Translations under genes and position numbers: made by a program | Source: Affinundibacterium baiyunense | Lineage (GTDB): Bacteria > Pseudomonadota > Gammaproteobacteria > Burkholderiales > Burkholderiaceae_D | DNA length: 64,000 nucleotides | Assembly (NCBI RefSeq): GCF_018139645.1 | Contig: NZ_JAGSPM010000005.1 | Coordinates: forward strand, 256,277 to 320,276 | Reading direction: 5' to 3' | Part shown: positions 61,738-64,000 of the stretch, piece after piece | How positions within the stretch are numbered: the first letter of the stretch is position 1 | How the letters are laid out: every line of letters begins with the position of its first letter | The notes under the pieces: model-generated | Seen by the model: only the letters and a program-made list of their open reading frames with translations | Told to the model about the DNA's origin: nothing | Databases searched by the model: none

Positions 61738-63831
61738 ATGAGCGAATTGCAGTCAGTTCCTTCCAATGATGATGAAGCGAAATTTGTGACATTTCCAGAT
61801 TCGCCATATCAGCTATGTCAAATATTCCCCCCAGCAGGCGATCAACCGACGGCAATTGCGCAGTTGGTAGAAGGGATACAAGATGGCTTGTTTTTTCAGA
61901 CTTTACTCGGGGTGACAGGCTCGGGTAAGACATACACGATGGCGAATGTGATTGCGCGTACCGGACGCCCAGCCATTATTTTTGCACCAAACAAGACTTT
62001 AGCCGCCCAGCTCTACAGCGAGTTCAAAGAATTTTTTCCGCGCAATGCTGTCGAGTATTTTGTCAGCTATTACGATTACTACCAGCCGGAAGCTTACGTG
62101 CCGCAGCGTGATTTGTTTATCGAGAAGGATTCCGCGATTAATGAGCATATTGAGCAAATGCGCTTATCTTGCACCAAATCATTGATGGAGCGACGCGATG
62201 TCATTATTGTGGCGACCGTCTCTGCGATTTACGGTATTGGTAATCCCAATGAATATCACAAAATGATTTTGACCCTGCGTGCCAAGGATAAATTAAGTCA
62301 GCGTGATGTCATTGCGCGTTTGATTCAGATGCAATACACGCGAAATGAAGTGGATTTTGGTCGCGGTACCTTTCGCGTGCGTGGCGATACCATCGATATT
62401 TTTCCAGCAGAGCATGCTGAACTCGCAGTGCGTCTAGAAATGTTTGACGATGAAGTAGAGAGTATCGCGTTGTTTGATCCACTGACCGGGCGCGTCAAGC
62501 AAAAAATTCCGCGCTTTACTGTGTATCCCGGTTCGCATTACGTAACACCGCGCGAAACGGTGTTGCGGGCGATAGAAACCATTAAAGAGGAGTTGCGTGA
62601 ACGTTTGGATTTCTATCGTCGTGAAAATAAGTTGATTGAAGAGCAGCGCATAGAGCAGCGTACACGTTTTGACTTAGAGATGATGGCGGAAATCGGATTT
62701 ACTAAAGGCATCGAAAATTATTCACGTCATTTGAGCGGTGCGAAGCCAGGTGAGCCGCCGCCGACCTTGGTTGATTATTTGCCTGCCGATGCACTGATGT
62801 TTCTTGATGAATCACATGTACTCACAGGTCAATTAAGTGCGATGTATAACGGCGATCGTTCACGTAAAACCAACTTGGTTGATTATGGATTTCGACTTCC
62901 ATCAGCATTAGATAATCGCCCTCTCAAGTTCGAAGAATTTGAAAGTAAGATGCGGCAAACGGTGTTTGTGTCAGCGACGCCAGCAGAATACGAAAAGCAA
63001 CATTCAGATCAAGTGGTGGAGCAAGTGGTGCGCCCAACAGGCTTGGTCGACCCTCGTATTGAAGTTCGTCCTGCATTGACGCAGGTAGATGACTTAATGA
63101 ATGAAATCACAGAACGTGTGAAGCAAAATGAGCGGGTGTTAGTGACGACATTGACGAAGCGAATGTCAGAACAGTTAACCGAATTTTTGGGGGATAACGG
63201 TGTCAAAGTGCGTTATCTGCACAGTGATATCGATACGGTGGAGCGCGTCGAAATTTTACGTGATCTCCGGCTCGGAGCTTTCGATGTGCTGGTCGGGATC
63301 AACTTATTGCGAGAAGGATTGGATTTGCCTGAGGTGTCGTTAGTGGCGATTTTAGATGCAGATAAAGAAGGCTTCCTACGTTCAGAGCGTAGCTTGATTC
63401 AAACGATAGGTCGTGCCGCGCGAAATTTGAACGGTACAGCGATTCTGTATGCGGATCGCGTCACTGATTCTATGCGTCGAGCAATCGATGAAACTGAGCG
63501 TCGCCGCGCTAAACAGATCGCATTTAATGTCGCGAACAATATTACGCCGGCGAGCATCAATAAGAAAATTAAAGATATTATTGATGGGGTATATAACCCG
63601 CAAGAAGCGCGTGATGATTTGATGGTCGCGCAAGAACAAGCGAAGTACGAGGCGATGAGCGAGAAGCAAATTAGCAAAGAGATTAAGCGTCTTGAAAAAC
63701 TGATGTTGGATCATGCGAAGAATCTCGAGTTTGAGCAAGCGGCTAAAGTACGAGACCAATTGGCGATCCTGAAAGAGCAATTGTTCGGTGCTGGTGGGCA
63801 TGATAATGTGAGCTCAATTTTGGGGCGTTAA
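61738..63831 (+). CDS. uvrB: UvrABC excinuclease subunit B
   Basis: UvrB is the damage-verifying helicase of nucleotide excision repair. The 697-residue protein has Walker [10 protein letters not shown] (about 57-65), the beta-hairpin [12 protein letters not shown], the helicase motif [13 protein letters not shown] and a C-terminal UVR domain ([12 protein letters not shown]). The ATG at 61738 is preferred over a GTG-type start at 61633. LexA box upstream. Confidence 0.97.
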   Translation: MSELQSVPSNDDEAKFVTFPDSPYQLCQIFPPAGDQPTAIAQLVEGIQDGLFFQTLLGVTGSGKTYTMANVIARTGRPAIIFAPNKTLAAQLYSEFKEFFPRNAVEYFVSYYDYYQPEAYVPQRDLFIEKDSAINEHIEQMRLSCTKSLMERRDVIIVATVSAIYGIGNPNEYHKMILTLRAKDKLSQRDVIARLIQMQYTRNEVDFGRGTFRVRGDTIDIFPAEHAELAVRLEMFDDEVESIALFDPLTGRVKQKIPRFTVYPGSHYVTPRETVLRAIETIKEELRERLDFYRRENKLIEEQRIEQRTRFDLEMMAEIGFTKGIENYSRHLSGAKPGEPPPTLVDYLPADALMFLDESHVLTGQLSAMYNGDRSRKTNLVDYGFRLPSALDNRPLKFEEFESKMRQTVFVSATPAEYEKQHSDQVVEQVVRPTGLVDPRIEVRPALTQVDDLMNEITERVKQNERVLVTTLTKRMSEQLTEFLGDNGVKVRYLHSDIDTVERVEILRDLRLGAFDVLVGINLLREGLDLPEVSLVAILDADKEGFLRSERSLIQTIGRAARNLNGTAILYADRVTDSMRRAIDETERRRAKQIAFNVANNITPASINKKIKDIIDGVYNPQEARDDLMVAQEQAKYEAMSEKQISKEIKRLEKLMLDHAKNLEFEQAAKVRDQLAILKEQLFGAGGHDNVSSILGR

Positions 63832-63887
63832 TCAGCCAACATTTTCACTCAATTGCGAATAAAAAAGCCGGATAAGTAAACTGAACC

Positions 63888-63920
63888 CCAAAAGTTGGAC
63901 ACCAACTTTTGGGGTTTTTT
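63888..63920 (+). terminator. Hairpin at the IS left end, terminator-like
   Basis: CCCCAAAAGTTGG and CCAACTTTTGGGG are perfect complements around an ACA loop and are followed by a run of six Ts. It can stop transcription entering the IS from uvrB and may sequester the OrfA ribosome-binding site. Confidence 0.7.
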
Positions 63921-63921
63921 A

Positions 63922-64000
63922 ATGGCTAAACATACAGAAGAGTTTAAATACCGTGTAGTGCAAGAGTATTTAAGTGGCGCACTGGGGTATCTTGCATTAA
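63922..64000 (+). CDS. IS3-family transposase OrfA, N-terminal part
   Basis: Starting at ATG 63922 the frame reads M-A-K-H-T-E-E-F-K-Y-R-V-V-Q-E-Y-L-S-G-A-L-G-Y-L-A-L, the helix-turn-helix N-terminus of IS150/IS3-type OrfA. The frame is cut by the window end. Confidence 0.8.
   Translation, partial: MAKHTEEFKYRVVQEYLSGALGYLAL

Larger units (their letters stand above)
63882..64000 (+). mobile_element. Left end of an IS3-family insertion sequence (partial)
   Basis: The element begins with TGAACCCCAAAAGTTGGACA at 63882, which has the terminal TG of IS3-type ends. It forms a perfect hairpin with CCAACTTTTGGGG just downstream and is followed 40 bases from the left end by a transposase OrfA. It continues beyond the window, so the right end, target repeat and exact length are unknown. 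Confidence 0.75.

Noticed and set aside
1..64000. CRISPR arrays, rRNA operon, prophage or replication origin
   Set aside because: No regularly spaced repeats with unique spacers, no rRNA, phage structural genes or DnaA-box cluster were seen.

Overview
The window looks like a chromosomal segment of a betaproteobacterium, most likely Burkholderiales near Oxalobacteraceae (an Undibacterium- or Herminiimonas-like genome). This is inferred from gene families and gene order (purM facing perM-hda-HAD-pcnB-folK-panB; iscRSUA-hscBA-fdx; rne divergent from rluC followed by a HAD hydrolase and a Rieske protein) and from the moderate GC content; no 16S gene is present. Most of the window is core genome, with an accessory stretch at about 8.1-23.3 kb.

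Layout. 0-1.2 kb: dTDP-rhamnose genes (start of rmlA, rfbB). 1.35-5.5 kb: heat-shock genes grpE, dnaK and dnaJ, with sigma32-like promoters and a large dispersed-repeat hairpin between dnaK and dnaJ. 5.6-8.1 kb: beta-carbonic anhydrase and a two-gene Cache-HAMP receptor unit. 8.7-17.4 kb: an acyltransferase and a light/photorepair island. The island has three photolyase/cryptochrome paralogues, a LitR/CarH-type MerR regulator without a visible cobalamin motif, and small companion genes (DUF2256, TIGR02450, DUF2805/TIGR03643, HiPIP, DCC/DUF393). Three 11-bp direct repeats lie in front of the regulator. 17.4-23.3 kb: REP-like repeats, an SDR, an S41 peptidase lipoprotein, a nitrilase, a toxin-antitoxin pair and a zinc-ribbon protein of unknown function. 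23.3-30.4 kb: panB, DUF486, folK, pcnB, a HAD phosphatase, hda and perM, divergent from purM. 30.6-36.6 kb: lipocalin, cyclophilin lipoprotein, a solute-binding protein and moaA-mobA-moeA. 36.8-42.8 kb: rne, rluC, a HAD hydrolase and a Rieske protein. 43.2-46.0 kb: copper ATPase CcoI, split into two reading frames, and CcoS. 46.0-51.1 kb: mnmH-tesA, an ABC ATPase and thyA-folA-DUF4337-outer-membrane protein. 51.2-52.9 kb: an orphan histidine kinase. 53.1-58.7 kb: the isc operon with an IscR-type site. 58.8-61.1 kb: a TonB-dependent receptor behind a TPP riboswitch. 61.2-61.4 kb: two identical tRNA-Asn genes. 61.7-63.8 kb: uvrB behind a LexA-type box. 63.88 kb to the end: the left end of an IS3-family insertion sequence.

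How the genes work together. The most notable systems are the photorepair island, the thiamine-riboswitch-controlled outer-membrane receptor (probably a thiamine or precursor importer rather than a siderophore receptor), and the split CcoI with an FNR-like site. Start codons were moved from the longest reading frame wherever an internal start with a better ribosome-binding site or a signal peptide was evident.
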